Positions 42,486 to 51,824 of a DNA stretch of 64,000 bases are shown here, in pieces. Position numbers and translations under genes: made by a program. The stretch is from Paenibacillus dokdonensis (GTDB lineage: Bacteria > Bacillota > Bacilli > Paenibacillales > Paenibacillaceae). Under the pieces are notes generated by a model. That model saw only the letters and a list, made by a program, of their open reading frames with translations. It searched no databases and was not told the origin of the DNA. The stretch is taken from NCBI RefSeq assembly GCF_004916975.1, contig NZ_STGQ01000001.1:1-64000 (forward strand), read 5' to 3'. Positions within the stretch are counted from its first letter, which is position 1, and each line of letters begins with the position of its first letter.

Positions 42486-44285
42486 ATGAATAACAATTTA
42501 AAATTGACATGGGATCTGGAGTCCATTTTTCCGGGAGGATCGGCATCTTCCGAATATTTAACGTACCTGGACACTCTCGAACAGGATCTTCTGAAGCTGA
42601 AAAAGGATGTTAACGCCGCTGGTGCGCCAACGAGTCTTGAAGAAACCAAGCCTTTTGATGCCGTCATTTCTTCTCTAGGAAGCTGTATTTCCCGCCTCTC
42701 GGAGGGCAGTGCTTTTGTCAGCTGTCTTCAGGCACAGAATCAAGGGGATACCAAAGCGGTTCAGCTCGCCGGACGAATTACAAACCTGCATGCGCTCTTG
42801 AATACCATCATGACACAATTCGATGATATCCTTGGCCGCACGAATGATGAGACATGGAAAGCCTGGATGGGCCGCGCTGAGATTCAGCCATTCGCTTTTG
42901 TATTGAATGAGAGCCGGGATCAAGCCCGTGAAAAGCTGAGTCCGGAGCTTGAAAGTCTGGCGCTGGATCTGGCCGTGGACGGATACCATGGTTGGAGCGA
43001 CCATTATGACACGGTTGTGAGCCATGTGAAAATTCCATTTGAGGTCAATGGTGAAACGGTGCAGCTTTCCGCCGGACAAGCTCATAACAAGCTCTATGAT
43101 GCGGATAAGGAAGTCCGTGATGCCATGTTCGTGAAATGGAAGGAAGCTTGGGCTGATAAGGCCGATTACTGCGGAGATACACTGAACCATCTTGGCGGCT
43201 TCAGATTGAAGCTGTATGAGCGCCGCGGCTGGGATGAGGTTCTGAAGGAGCCTTTGGCTATTAACCGCATGTCCAATGCAACGTTGGATGCGATGTGGAG
43301 CGTTATTCAAGACAACAAATCGATGCTTTTGAAATACATGGAACGCAAAGCAAAACTCCTCGGAGTTGAGAAGCTGAGCTGGGTAGATGTTGATGCTCCA
43401 ATTGGAAAGGTTTCTACGAAGGTGTCATATCAGGAAGCAGCTGAGACCATCGTAGAACAGTTCCGTAAATTCAGCCCGAAAATGGCCGACTTTGCCGAAA
43501 TGGCATTTGATAAATCATGGATTGAAGCGGAAGATCGCCCTGGCAAGCGTCCTGGTGGCTTTTGTACCTCACTTCCGGTCAGTAAAGCAACCCGTATTTT
43601 CATGACGTACAGCGGAACGGCCTCCAATGTTTCCACGCTCGCACATGAATTGGGACATGGCTACCATCAGCATGTGATGGATGATCTGCCTGTGTTCAAC
43701 CAGAATTATGCAATGAATGTCGCTGAAACGGCGTCAACCCTTGCCGAAATGATCGTTGCTGACGCAATGGTGAAGAAAGCAGGCGATGAGCAGGAGAAGC
43801 TGGCTTTGCTGGAAGACAAGATCCAACGCAGCGTAGCCTTCTACATGAACATTCATGCCCGCTTCCTGTTTGAAACCCGCTTCTACGAAAAACGTAAAAA
43901 CGGACTATTAAGCGTTCAAGAGTTGAACGATCTGATGGAGGAAGCACAGAAGGAAGCCTATTGCGATGCGCTGTCTGCTTATGAACCAACGTTCTGGTGC
44001 TCTAAGCTTCATTTCTATATCACTGGCGTACCGTTCTATAACTTCCCGTACACCTTCGGTTATATGTTCAGCACAGGCATTTATGCACAAGCTCTGCAGC
44101 AGGGTGCAAGCTTTGCGGATAAATATGATGCTTTGCTTCAGGATACCGGTGCGATGACGGTTGAGGAGCTTGCGAAGAAGCATCTGAACGCTGATTTAAC
44201 AGGACATGACTTCTGGCAGAGTGCTTCTGATCTGCTACAGCAAGATATTGAGGAATTTTTGAGCATGACGGAAACATTGGCGTAA
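42486..44285 (+). CDS. pepF: M3 family oligoendopeptidase F
   Basis: A 599-residue cytoplasmic zinc peptidase that cuts short peptides. Active site HELGHGYHQH (about residues 387-396) with the downstream third ligand Glu in NVAETASTLAEM. Family features include the N-terminal TWDLESIFPGG and C-terminal FYNFPYTFGYMFSTGIYAQ. Length is normal. Own terminator downstream; a short CGTC/GACG hairpin (42402-42413) lies upstream. Confidence 0.95.
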   Translation: MNNNLKLTWDLESIFPGGSASSEYLTYLDTLEQDLLKLKKDVNAAGAPTSLEETKPFDAVISSLGSCISRLSEGSAFVSCLQAQNQGDTKAVQLAGRITNLHALLNTIMTQFDDILGRTNDETWKAWMGRAEIQPFAFVLNESRDQAREKLSPELESLALDLAVDGYHGWSDHYDTVVSHVKIPFEVNGETVQLSAGQAHNKLYDADKEVRDAMFVKWKEAWADKADYCGDTLNHLGGFRLKLYERRGWDEVLKEPLAINRMSNATLDAMWSVIQDNKSMLLKYMERKAKLLGVEKLSWVDVDAPIGKVSTKVSYQEAAETIVEQFRKFSPKMADFAEMAFDKSWIEAEDRPGKRPGGFCTSLPVSKATRIFMTYSGTASNVSTLAHELGHGYHQHVMDDLPVFNQNYAMNVAETASTLAEMIVADAMVKKAGDEQEKLALLEDKIQRSVAFYMNIHARFLFETRFYEKRKNGLLSVQELNDLMEEAQKEAYCDALSAYEPTFWCSKLHFYITGVPFYNFPYTFGYMFSTGIYAQALQQGASFADKYDALLQDTGAMTVEELAKKHLNADLTGHDFWQSASDLLQQDIEEFLSMTETLA

Positions 44286-44326
44286 CATTCTGCAGTTTGC
44301 AAAAAAGCTCATTATATCTGTAAATA

Positions 44327-44371
44327 AAAAACAGGAAGATCCGCTTAATCGCGCTTCTTCCTGTTTTTTTG
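44327..44371 (+). terminator. Terminator after pepF
   Basis: Stem AAAACAGGAAGA/TCTTCCTGTTTT with a 16-base loop and T7. Confidence 0.88.
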
Positions 44372-44584
44372 TGTTTCGGCATGAAACCCTAGAGGAAATC
44401 ATTTATTTTGTCAGATAAACCAGAAAAATAGCGGATTTTCGGCGAAAAATAAATCAAAAAAATGAAAATAATAGTAATAAATACCCAATTATGTTTGAAA
44501 TTGTTGTGCGATTCAGCACCCTGTCTTATAATGAGTCATAAGCCCTAAAGAGTTTTGACGAAAGTTGAAGAGAGGAGGAAGAAA

Positions 44585-44992
44585 ATGATAAAAACCGAGC
44601 AATTATCCCTAGCAAGACAGCTTGATATGGTATTTAAAGAGCTTGAAGAAGAACTTTCCGGGCTTTCCTCAGGGACGGTGTTTGTGCAAATACGCAATAA
44701 TGCTATTGGCAAATTCGGGATCCGTCATAATCCGCTGGAAGGTCGAAACGGAGAGCTCCGCTCTGCAGATTCAGGGCTCTCCCCGGTTCAACATTCTTCA
44801 TTCCGAATGATGGCGCTGGAAAGTTTGAAATACAAACGGCATTGGACCCATGGCGAAATTAGCTACGAATTTGCTGTACGGCAGGGCATGATAGTAGTCG
44901 ATGCTACGCTGGAATCCAATTATAACATGGCTAATTTGATGATTCGCTACCCAAGAAATACATATCCGGATCCACTTACAGAAATTTTTTAA
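44585..44992 (+). CDS. Hypothetical protein
   Basis: A 135-residue soluble alpha/beta protein. The N-terminal helix LARQLDMVFKELEEELSGL is followed by alternating strands (GTVFVQIRNNAIGKFGIRH, EISYEFAVRQGMIVVDATLE, NMANLMIRYPR). No signal peptide, membrane segment or motif I can name. GAGAGGAGGAAG precedes ATG 44585, favouring it over an earlier in-frame start at 44555. Followed by AT-rich DNA and a terminator. Function unknown. Confidence 0.7.
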   Translation: MIKTEQLSLARQLDMVFKELEEELSGLSSGTVFVQIRNNAIGKFGIRHNPLEGRNGELRSADSGLSPVQHSSFRMMALESLKYKRHWTHGEISYEFAVRQGMIVVDATLESNYNMANLMIRYPRNTYPDPLTEIF

Positions 44993-45114
44993 TTACACAG
45001 CACTCATTTATTACTTGTTTTTTTATCATAGCAGCACAAACGATAATGTTTTCCGAGTGGCGAAAAGCTTGATTAGTTAGACGACATAATAAGAGTTTTT
45101 GTAAGTTAAAGCGC

Positions 45115-45149
45115 AAAAAAGGCAACCTTTTTACAAAGGTTGCCTTTTC
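45115..45149. terminator. Terminator, bidirectional
   Basis: Stem AAAAAGGCAACCTTT/AAAGGTTGCCTTTT with loop TTAC, between the hypothetical gene and the convergent SASP gene. A second hairpin (GATCAGC/GCTGATC, 45169-45203) lies just upstream of the SASP stop. Confidence 0.88.
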
Positions 45150-45237
45150 TTACGGATTAGACCGTTTGATCAGCAGGTGCGGCTCCCGCCTTGCCGCTGA
45201 TCGACATGATATCACATTTACAAATGCCGAAAGCAGA

Positions 45238-45474
45238 TTATTGACGACCAGAAAGCTGCTGTTCTGCCATTTGCACCAGACGTTTTGTGATATAACCTCC
45301 CAAAGAACCAGTCTCACGGGAAGTCATATTACCGTAGTATCCGTCTTGAGGGATTTGAACGCCCAGCTCCTGAGCAGCTTCATACTTCATTTGTTGAAGT
45401 GCGGAGTTTGCTTGAGGTACTACCAGGTTGTTGGAACGGTTGCTGCGTCCTTGGTTTTGTCCTGCTTGACCCAT
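45238..45474 (-). CDS. Alpha/beta-type small acid-soluble spore protein
   Basis: A 78-residue SASP that coats spore DNA. Hallmarks: LVVPQANSALQQMKYEAAQE, then LGVQIPQDGYYGNMTSRETG and SLGGYITKRLVQMAEQQLSG; the GPR protease site lies in the Y-E-A-A-Q-E region. AAAGGAGG upstream. A close paralog lies 3 kb away in the opposite orientation. Confidence 0.97.
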   Translation of the reverse strand: MGQAGQNQGRSNRSNNLVVPQANSALQQMKYEAAQELGVQIPQDGYYGNMTSRETGSLGGYITKRLVQMAEQQLSGRQ

Positions 45475-45580
45475 GTGTTGTCACCTCCTTTGAACTTGTT
45501 GAAGTTATTATGGATATAAAGATTTGAAAACATACAGCAAAAGAGAACAAAAATAACTGGAAATTATTAGATGAAAAATC

Positions 45581-45617
45581 AAAAAGGCGGCCTCCCGACA
45601 TGCATCGGAAAACCGCC
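45581..45617 (-). terminator. Terminator of the aldose epimerase gene
   Basis: On the minus strand GGCGG-(TTTT)-CCGA/TCGG-(GAGG)-CCGCC followed by T5. Confidence 0.8.
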
Positions 45618-45633
45618 TGGTTTCATTGTTATT

Positions 45634-46611
45634 TTATGATTGAACAGGGTAAACCATATTCAAATGCAAATCCATTTCTATGGACTGCTTGGGCTCCAAG
45701 CGAATCAGTCCTGTAACATCCGGACCAACCGGGAGGTTAGGGGCATTCGGCAGCCAAGTATAAGGTTCGATGCAGAGGAACTCATTGGCCTCACCCTTGG
45801 TATATAGTACCCAGTGCTTATAATACGCGGGATCTGCTGAATATTTGAATCCATAGCCATCACTGCGCATCAGAGTCGCCTCTACAGGCTGGCCTTTTCC
45901 GATTCGAAGCAGTGTGTCAAAATTGGTTCCTTGCATATTTAGTCCTTCATTAAGCTGCTCCAGCGGTCCTAAAGGCAGAACTTCACCCGTTGTGAGCAAG
46001 TCCTGATCCAGACCGTAAATCGCATCCACTGGCAGCTGGAGGGTCCAGTCACCGGGCTTTTCGTCAAGGAGAAACCAGGTATGAAAACCAATGCCGAAAG
46101 GCACAGGCTGATCACCCAAATGTGTAACCCTTAAACGCTGGGTCAAACGATCGCCCTGCAGGCGCATGGTCATCTCAAGCTTTAGAGGAGCCGGAAACTG
46201 TTCCATCCAGTGCGGATCGTCCGCGGTCAGAAATTCGGTGGTAACCGCGCAGCCGTCTTCATCTTCCTCAATATCGCTGACTCTCCATGGCTGTGTACGG
46301 TGCAGCCCGTGGATATGATTGTCACCAGCGGTATTGCGGTCGAATTGGTACTCGCGGCCTTCATATTCAAAATGGCCTCCGCGAATTCTGCCTGGCGGAA
46401 TGAGCATCGGCATACCGAAATGATAGGGTTTTTGCATATAAAATGCCAAATCATTTTCATCGGGTCTTCGGATGATTTGTCTGCTCTGGATGTTGTCCCA
46501 AATGGAAATCACATTGTTCCCCAGCCACGGCAGCAGCGTGACTTCAAGCTCACGACTATGAAGGATGTACGTGTCGTAACCATTCCATTGCCCTTTGGTC
46601 ACTTGTTTCAT
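45634..46611 (-). CDS. Aldose 1-epimerase (mutarotase) family protein
   Basis: A 325-residue beta-sandwich sugar epimerase. Candidate catalytic residues: His in NHIHGLHRTQPW, His in GIGFHTWF and Glu in CIEPYTWLPNAPN. These sequences place it with galactose mutarotase-like proteins (GalM/YeaD group); the true sugar is uncertain. GGAG lies before the ATG. Single gene. Confidence 0.85.
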   Translation of the reverse strand: MKQVTKGQWNGYDTYILHSRELEVTLLPWLGNNVISIWDNIQSRQIIRRPDENDLAFYMQKPYHFGMPMLIPPGRIRGGHFEYEGREYQFDRNTAGDNHIHGLHRTQPWRVSDIEEDEDGCAVTTEFLTADDPHWMEQFPAPLKLEMTMRLQGDRLTQRLRVTHLGDQPVPFGIGFHTWFLLDEKPGDWTLQLPVDAIYGLDQDLLTTGEVLPLGPLEQLNEGLNMQGTNFDTLLRIGKGQPVEATLMRSDGYGFKYSADPAYYKHWVLYTKGEANEFLCIEPYTWLPNAPNLPVGPDVTGLIRLEPKQSIEMDLHLNMVYPVQS

Positions 46612-46749
46612 ATCGATGCTCCTTTTCCCACTATAATTCAGATCGTTACGTTGAAACTTATAGAGTTATCATAACAGATTTTGAGGTGATACGTAAAAAA
46701 ACGCCTTCGCCCGCAGTTCGCAGAAATCTTAAATTCATAAAAAAGGGAT

Positions 46750-46779
46750 TTGACAATTTGCCAAGTTCAGCTATATCAT
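46750..46779 (+). promoter_or_regulatory. Promoter of the trpS leader
   Basis: TTGACA (46750-46755), 18-base spacer, TATCAT (46774-46779). Confidence 0.7.
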
Positions 46780-46785
46780 AGGCAT

Positions 46786-47098
46786 TGCATAAAGGCTTTT
46801 AATGATTATGGTAACACGATGACAGGGACAAGTAAGCAAAGACGGCATAACCTTCAGAAAGCCGGTGGTTGATGTGAACCGGTGGAGCCGATTTTGCTGA
46901 ATGGACCCATGAGTGCCGAGTTGAACGGAAGAAGCTTCTTCCCGAGTAGGCCGGCCGGATCATTCCACGTTAAGGAATTCAAGGCTGTTTCGGACCTTTA
47001 GTTTGTTTATTTGCTCAAGTAGAGCAACATACTAAAGCCGGTCAGCAAATAAGGGTGGCACCACGGTCTCACGTCCCTTCAGGGCGTGGGGCCTTTTT
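46786..47098 (+). promoter_or_regulatory. T-box riboswitch (tryptophan) controlling trpS
   Basis: The leader has the invariant T-box AGGGTGGCACCACG (47052-47065) whose GGCA bulge binds the uncharged tRNA 3' end. The stem I specifier region reads GAATGGACC, with UGG (Trp) at 46902-46904. A terminator follows (47066-47098: stem with CGTCCC/GGGCG core, loop TTCA, T5). Uncharged tRNA-Trp would favour the antiterminator and switch on trpS. Confidence 0.92.
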
Positions 47099-47130
47099 GT
47101 ATATTTAAACGAATTAATGGAGGGGTTTTC

Positions 47131-48120
47131 ATGAAAACAGTACTTTCCGGAATCCAGCCGAGCGGTAAGCTGACGCTGGGAAACTATATTGGAGCCATGA
47201 AAAATTTTGTGAAGCTGCAAAATGATTATGCCTGCAATTTTATGGTCGTGGATTTGCATGCCATTACGGTAGCACAGGAGCCTAAGGCTCTGAGAGAGCA
47301 GTCTGAGGCTGTAGCAGCCTTGTTCATCGCAGCCGGGATCGACCCTGATAAGGCAAATGTATACATGCAGTCCCATGTGCCGCCGCATGCGGAGCTTGGC
47401 TGGATCTTGACGACCCTGACCTCCATGGGTGAACTAGAACGCATGACACAGTTTAAAGATAAAACTGCAGGAAAAGATTCCGTCGGTGCAGGCTTGTTTG
47501 TATATCCATCACTGATGGCAGCAGATATCCTGGTATACAATGCGGATCTCGTACCTGTCGGTGAGGATCAAAAGCAGCATCTTGAGCTTGCCCGCGACCT
47601 GGCAGGACGTTTTAACCACCGCTTCGGTGAGTATTTTACGCTTCCTGAGCCGTATATCCCTGAAGTGGGTGCGCGGATTATGTCACTTGATGATGCGTCC
47701 AAAAAAATGAGTAAAAGCAACCCGAATCCGGGCAGTCATATCACTTTGCTTGACACACCGGATGAGATTCGCAAAAAAATCAGCCGTGCCACAACGGATT
47801 CTGGAAAAGAGGTACGCTACGATCCTGCTGAAAAACCAGAAATCAGCAATCTGATGAGTATTTACTCCGAGTGTTCGGGCATGTCTATGACAGAGATCCA
47901 GAATCAGTATGAAGGACAAATGTACGGCGGCTTTAAGAAAAACTTGGCTGAAGTGGTTGTCAGTGTGCTGGAACCTTTGCAGAAGAGATATTTTGAAATC
48001 CGGGAGTCCGGGCAGCTGTACGATATTCTTGCAAAAGGCGCCGATAAAGCGATGGAAACCGCATCACGCACCGTAACGGATGTCAAGGAACGGATGGGCT
48101 TCCTGCTTCCCAAAAAGTAA
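47131..48120 (+). CDS. trpS: Tryptophanyl-tRNA synthetase
   Basis: A 329-residue class I synthetase: HIGH-type motif in QPSGKLTLGNYIGA and KMSKS in ASKKMSKSNPNPG. Residues around AGIDPDKANVYMQSHVPPHAEL and VPVGEDQKQHLELARDLA are family-typical. Start ATG 47131 follows GGAGGGG; the leader ORF extending upstream lies in the T-box terminator. Regulated by the T-box. Confidence 0.97.
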   Translation: MKTVLSGIQPSGKLTLGNYIGAMKNFVKLQNDYACNFMVVDLHAITVAQEPKALREQSEAVAALFIAAGIDPDKANVYMQSHVPPHAELGWILTTLTSMGELERMTQFKDKTAGKDSVGAGLFVYPSLMAADILVYNADLVPVGEDQKQHLELARDLAGRFNHRFGEYFTLPEPYIPEVGARIMSLDDASKKMSKSNPNPGSHITLLDTPDEIRKKISRATTDSGKEVRYDPAEKPEISNLMSIYSECSGMSMTEIQNQYEGQMYGGFKKNLAEVVVSVLEPLQKRYFEIRESGQLYDILAKGADKAMETASRTVTDVKERMGFLLPKK

Positions 48121-48122
48121 GA

Positions 48123-48308
48123 TTATTCGGGTTCCGGCCCATTTAAACGGTTTTTCTTGGCCTTGATTACGAAGCCCCAGCCAATATTACCAATGGCGAT
48201 CACGCCAAGAAGAACTGCAATCCAGCCGTTATAGCTCATGGCGATGGCGGCTGCTGCCAGAAGAAGGATGGACGAGCATGCGAACCATAGGGACAATCCT
48301 TTACTCAT
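48123..48308 (-). CDS. Small two-helix membrane protein (DUF5325-like)
   Basis: A 61-residue protein with two hydrophobic segments (about residues 6-26 and 29-47) and a basic C-terminus (KAKKNRLNGPEPE). Resembles the DUF5325 group of Bacilli, which has no assigned function; the family call is uncertain. GGAGG is nine bases before the ATG. It runs towards trpS with two bases between the stop codons. Confidence 0.65.
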   Translation of the reverse strand: MSKGLSLWFACSSILLLAAAAIAMSYNGWIAVLLGVIAIGNIGWGFVIKAKKNRLNGPEPE

Positions 48309-48426
48309 TGTAAAAAACCTCCAGACAAGATATGAATTCTTTTCTGTATAACTCTCAGCTACCGAGCCATACTAAGCTTGCAAGCTTGTTACTAACACAC
48401 ACGCAGAATTGAAGGGAGATCTTAAC

Positions 48427-48639
48427 ATGGCTCAATCTGGTTCTAACAATCTGGTAGTACCGCAAGCAAAGACAGCTTTGCAACAAATGAAAATGGAAGC
48501 TGCTCAAGAACTGGGTGTTCAAATTCCTCAAGACGGATATTACGGCAATATGACTTCCCGTGAAACTGGTTCTCTTGGAGGATATATTACCAAGCGTCTC
48601 GTTCAATTGGCTGAACAATCCATGTCCGGTCGTCAATAA
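48427..48639 (+). CDS. Alpha/beta-type small acid-soluble spore protein (second copy)
   Basis: A 70-residue SASP nearly identical in its conserved parts to the copy at 45238, with a shorter N-terminus (MAQSGSNNLVVPQAKTAL). Start ATG 48427 has GAAGGGAG nine bases upstream. Own terminator. Confidence 0.97.
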   Translation: MAQSGSNNLVVPQAKTALQQMKMEAAQELGVQIPQDGYYGNMTSRETGSLGGYITKRLVQLAEQSMSGRQ

Positions 48640-48654
48640 TCTGATAAATTCGCC

Positions 48655-48686
48655 AGCCCGGAGCGCAAAGCGCTTCGGGCTTTCTT
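48655..48686 (+). terminator. Terminator of the second SASP gene
   Basis: Stem AGCCCGGAGCGC/GCGCTTCGGGCT (one mismatch-like G-T pair), loop AAA, then TTTCTT. Confidence 0.85.
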
Positions 48687-48760
48687 GTGTAAAAATGAGT
48701 CTCTAGGGTGATTCTCTCCTACCGGGCAATTTTCGTCAAGTTTGAATTGGAGGAAAACAT

Positions 48761-48795
48761 AGAAAAGGCTGTTTCCGAATTGGAAACAGCCTTCT
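48761..48795 (-). terminator. Terminator of the YfhP-like gene
   Basis: Stem AAGGCTGTTTCC/GGAAACAGCCTT, loop GAATT; the minus-strand T-run lies at 48761-48764. Confidence 0.85.
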
Positions 48796-48813
48796 TATTT
48801 TAATATGAAGGTT

Positions 48814-49797
48814 TTAGCCTGAATTAATGGACAGTCTTTTGTCCATTTTCTTGGCGCTAAGCCATCCGACATACGTATTAATGGGTTGATATTGTTTATC
48901 CATCACCAGCACGGCTACAAACGGATATTGTTTCCGGTGGCGGTAGCGCACATCCGCCCAGCGAACGACATAGCCCCAGGGCAGATTCTCAACCTCCGCA
49001 ACAGCGAATGATGTAAAATAGAGAAATGCCTGCACATCCGGATGCTGCTTGGAATGCTCAACAGCGGGGTGCTGCTCGCTGCATGCATGCTTACGCCATT
49101 CCAGCTCGTTACCGTTCATAACACCAATCTCATAGCTTCCGTCGGTCAGAGCTTTGACGACATGCCATTTATGAAAGGATACGGTGGGTATGACATAGTA
49201 ACGTTCTCCCCCTTGGCGGGTAGGATCAAGTCGCTTGACCTCTGCTGTCTTGAATGAATGGACGACGGTGCGCCAGACATAGTAGATAGCGGTCAGGATA
49301 TACAGACCCAAAAATAACGGGGCCGGTTTGGCTGCTCCGGTGCTCCATAAGAGAACGGCAGCAGCATGGGTCGTAAAGATAAACGGATCAAAAATGTGAA
49401 TAATGTTCCAGGATATCCATCGTTCAGAAAATGGCCGTACAGCCTGGGTTCCATACGTATTGAACAAATCGCTGAATACATGGACGCATACGGCGACTCC
49501 TGTCCAGAGGATAATGTGTCCTGCTGGCACTGTACTGAACAACAACGCTAGAATACTGCTGATAAGCGCGGTCCAGATGACAAGAAACGGAAGCGAGTGC
49601 GTGATGCCCCGGTGATTCTTTACATACAGGGCATTGCTCTTGAAGCGCAATAGCCCGTCGAAATCAGGGGCCTGAGAACCGATGACCGTACCCAGAAGTA
49701 CAGCAGTGGCAAGCGCTGGGCTTGCAGCTACCGCTGGATCAACGTAGGCGAGACCGGCCAGACTAAGTCCCATCACAAAATGTGTGGCTGTATCCAT
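48814..49797 (-). CDS. YfhP/YdjM family membrane metal-dependent hydrolase
   Basis: A 327-residue protein. The N-terminal half has four to five hydrophobic segments with the family motifs THFVMGLSLAG, GSQAPDFDGL and KNHRGITHSLPFL, whose His/Asp pattern suggests metal binding. The C-terminal half is soluble. Known as LexA-binding inner-membrane hydrolase-like proteins by annotation; the substrate is not established. ATG 49797 lies eight bases after AAGGAGAC; an ATG two codons earlier is too close. Confidence 0.8.
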   Translation of the reverse strand: MDTATHFVMGLSLAGLAYVDPAVAASPALATAVLLGTVIGSQAPDFDGLLRFKSNALYVKNHRGITHSLPFLVIWTALISSILALLFSTVPAGHIILWTGVAVCVHVFSDLFNTYGTQAVRPFSERWISWNIIHIFDPFIFTTHAAAVLLWSTGAAKPAPLFLGLYILTAIYYVWRTVVHSFKTAEVKRLDPTRQGGERYYVIPTVSFHKWHVVKALTDGSYEIGVMNGNELEWRKHACSEQHPAVEHSKQHPDVQAFLYFTSFAVAEVENLPWGYVVRWADVRYRHRKQYPFVAVLVMDKQYQPINTYVGWLSAKKMDKRLSINSG

Positions 49798-50103
49798 TAC
49801 CATGTCTCCTTCATGTTGTTCTTGTTATTATTGTAACAAATCCGGAAATGCAATTCCTGCTCCTGCGGGGAATTCATGTGAGAATTTTGCAAATTTTGCA
49901 GTGCATGTTTTCCTTATTATAGTTACTACCCACTTTTGGATGAATATATAAGGGATTGACCATACTAAAATGTGTCACCAAATTGTCAAAATGGTGAATG
50001 ATTTTGGAGAGGATTGTCAAACACTTTTAACTTTTGATATGATAAACTTTATAGCGGAGGCATCTTTCCTCCACAATGACAGAATAAGGAGGATTCTTAA
50101 GGC
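49798..50103 (+). promoter_or_regulatory. ctaB promoter region
   Basis: The 306-base gap holds TTGTCA (50014-50019), an 18-base spacer and TATGAT (50038-50043), then a small GGAGG/CCTCC hairpin in the leader (50057-50074). An inverted pair CACCA/TGGTG (49976-49996) lies upstream. Nothing else is recognised. Confidence 0.5.
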
Positions 50104-51039
50104 GTGGACAATCATTTAAGTTACCAGGCTCCTTCGGATTCCGCAACGCTTTCCATCAAACAAACACCCCCGGATTCGTCGGCAACATGGAAAGATTTCA
50201 TAACACTTACGAAACCCGGGATTATCCGTTCTAATTTAATTGCTGTTTTTGCAGGCTATTGGGTCGCGTCTCAATGGGACATTCAGTTTGGCAAAATGAT
50301 CTTGACGCTGCTGGGAACCGTGCTTGTCATGGCTTCTGCCTGTGTATATAACAATTATTTTGATCGTGAACTCGATACGAAGATGGAGCGCACACGCAAC
50401 CGTACACTTCCATCCGGACGCTTGAAGCCTTCCATAGTACTCTGGTATGCCTTTATACTCGGTGCACTTGGACTGGCTGACCTGTTTATCTTCTCAGGTG
50501 TTCTTGCCGGTATCTTCGGTATGGTCGGGATGTTCGTTTATGCGATTGTGTACACCATGTGGCTCAAACGCACTTCGACATGGAGTACCTCGGTTGGTGC
50601 GATCTCCGGAGCTATGCCACCATTGATCGGTTATGTGGCTGTGACCCATAACGTCGATATGGGAGCCATTCTTTTATTCGCTTGGTTGTTTCTGTGGCAG
50701 CCGCCGCATTTCTGGGCATTGGGCATTCGCCGTGTGGAAGAGTACAGAGCAGCCGGTTACCCGCTTCTGCCTGTTGTGAAAGGAATTAAGCGCACTAAAA
50801 TTCAGATTATTCCGTATCTGGTGCTGCTGCTCCCTATTCCGATTTTGATGTATGTGTTCGGTTATACGGGTATTTACTTTATGATCATCGGAACGCTGCT
50901 GTCGCTCTTCTGGCTTTTCCTTGGTTTTAAGGGCTTCACTGCAAAAGATGATGATGCATGGGCTAAGAAGCTGTTTATCTTCTCGATTAACTACTTGACC
51001 CTAAGCCTTATCGTAATGATCCTTAACACCGTGCATTAA
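50104..51039 (+). CDS. ctaB: Protohaem IX farnesyltransferase (haem O synthase)
   Basis: A 311-residue membrane prenyltransferase of the UbiA family that farnesylates haem b to haem O for terminal oxidases. Prenyl-binding motif NNYFDRELDTKMERTRNR (about residues 83-100), second conserved region GAISGAMPPLIGY and HFWALGIRRVEEYRAAGYPLL is split between 201 and 221. About nine membrane segments after a hydrophilic 30-residue N-terminus. GTG start with AAGGAGG upstream. Followed by a Sco gene for the same oxidase pathway. Confidence 0.94.
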   Translation: MDNHLSYQAPSDSATLSIKQTPPDSSATWKDFITLTKPGIIRSNLIAVFAGYWVASQWDIQFGKMILTLLGTVLVMASACVYNNYFDRELDTKMERTRNRTLPSGRLKPSIVLWYAFILGALGLADLFIFSGVLAGIFGMVGMFVYAIVYTMWLKRTSTWSTSVGAISGAMPPLIGYVAVTHNVDMGAILLFAWLFLWQPPHFWALGIRRVEEYRAAGYPLLPVVKGIKRTKIQIIPYLVLLLPIPILMYVFGYTGIYFMIIGTLLSLFWLFLGFKGFTAKDDDAWAKKLFIFSINYLTLSLIVMILNTVH

Positions 51040-51054
51040 AAATAGATAACGGAC

Positions 51055-51081
51055 AAATCCCATGGAGGCATGGGATTTTTT
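51055..51081 (+). terminator. Terminator of ctaB
   Basis: Stem AAATCCCATG/CATGGGATTT, loop GAGG, T6. Confidence 0.92.
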
Positions 51082-51085
51082 CTAG

Positions 51086-51125
51086 AGATCAGGTAGAAGT
51101 TTGCCAAATAGCTTCTACCTGATCT
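51086..51125. repeat. 14-bp perfect inverted repeat between ctaB and sco
   Basis: AGATCAGGTAGAAG (51086-51099) and its exact complement (51112-51125) around a 12-base loop. No T-tract follows, so it is not a normal terminator. Confidence 0.8.
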
Positions 51126-51191
51126 TGCAATTAGGGTTATTTTAATACTGTAATGATGCTCGTAGAATGTGGGAGAGGAAGAGTTATCTAA

Positions 51192-51803
51192 ATGTTGAAA
51201 CGTTATAAATGGACATGGATTTTGCTTGCTGTCATTATCATTATGGCAGGTTACCTAATCTATACCAGCTCAGGGATTGGCAAATCCAAGCTGCCTGTGA
51301 TAGGTCAAGTTGAAGATTTTTCATTGGAGAATGTAGATGGCAAGACTATAACGCGTGATGATACCAAGGGGAAAGTAAGGCTCTTTTACTTCTTTTATAC
51401 CAGTTGTCCAGATGTATGCCCGGTAACGACTTTCCTGCTCTCCCAGACGCAAAAGCAGCTCATTAAAGACGGTACTTTTGCCAAGGATGCAGAATTTGTC
51501 TCCATCTCCTTCGATCCGAAGGTGGATACACGGGAGAAGATTAAAGAGTTCGCCGATAAATTTTACGTGGATTATAACGGTTGGTATTTCTTGAGAGGCG
51601 ATGACAAAAAAATCAGGGATATTGCCGAAAAATCATTTAAAATTGGAATTATGGGCGACAACAAAGATAACTTTGCTCATTCGAATGTCATTGCTTTGGT
51701 TGACCGTGACAATAATGTCCGTAAGCTGTATAACGCGAATGACACCGACAATGTCACCGCAGAATCGCTTGCCAAGGATGTTGAAGACCTAGCCAAGCAG
51801 TAA
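51192..51803 (+). CDS. SCO1/SenC family copper chaperone of cytochrome oxidase
   Basis: A 203-residue protein anchored by one N-terminal membrane segment (about residues 8-26), with a thioredoxin-fold domain outside. Copper ligands: the CX3CP motif in TSCPDVCPV and the His in FAHSNVIALVD. It delivers copper or reduces the CuA site of cytochrome c oxidase. Follows ctaB, so both serve oxidase assembly. GGGAGAGGAAG upstream of the ATG. Confidence 0.92.
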   Translation: MLKRYKWTWILLAVIIIMAGYLIYTSSGIGKSKLPVIGQVEDFSLENVDGKTITRDDTKGKVRLFYFFYTSCPDVCPVTTFLLSQTQKQLIKDGTFAKDAEFVSISFDPKVDTREKIKEFADKFYVDYNGWYFLRGDDKKIRDIAEKSFKIGIMGDNKDNFAHSNVIALVDRDNNVRKLYNANDTDNVTAESLAKDVEDLAKQ

Positions 51804-51824
51804 TATATATAGCTATAACATAGG

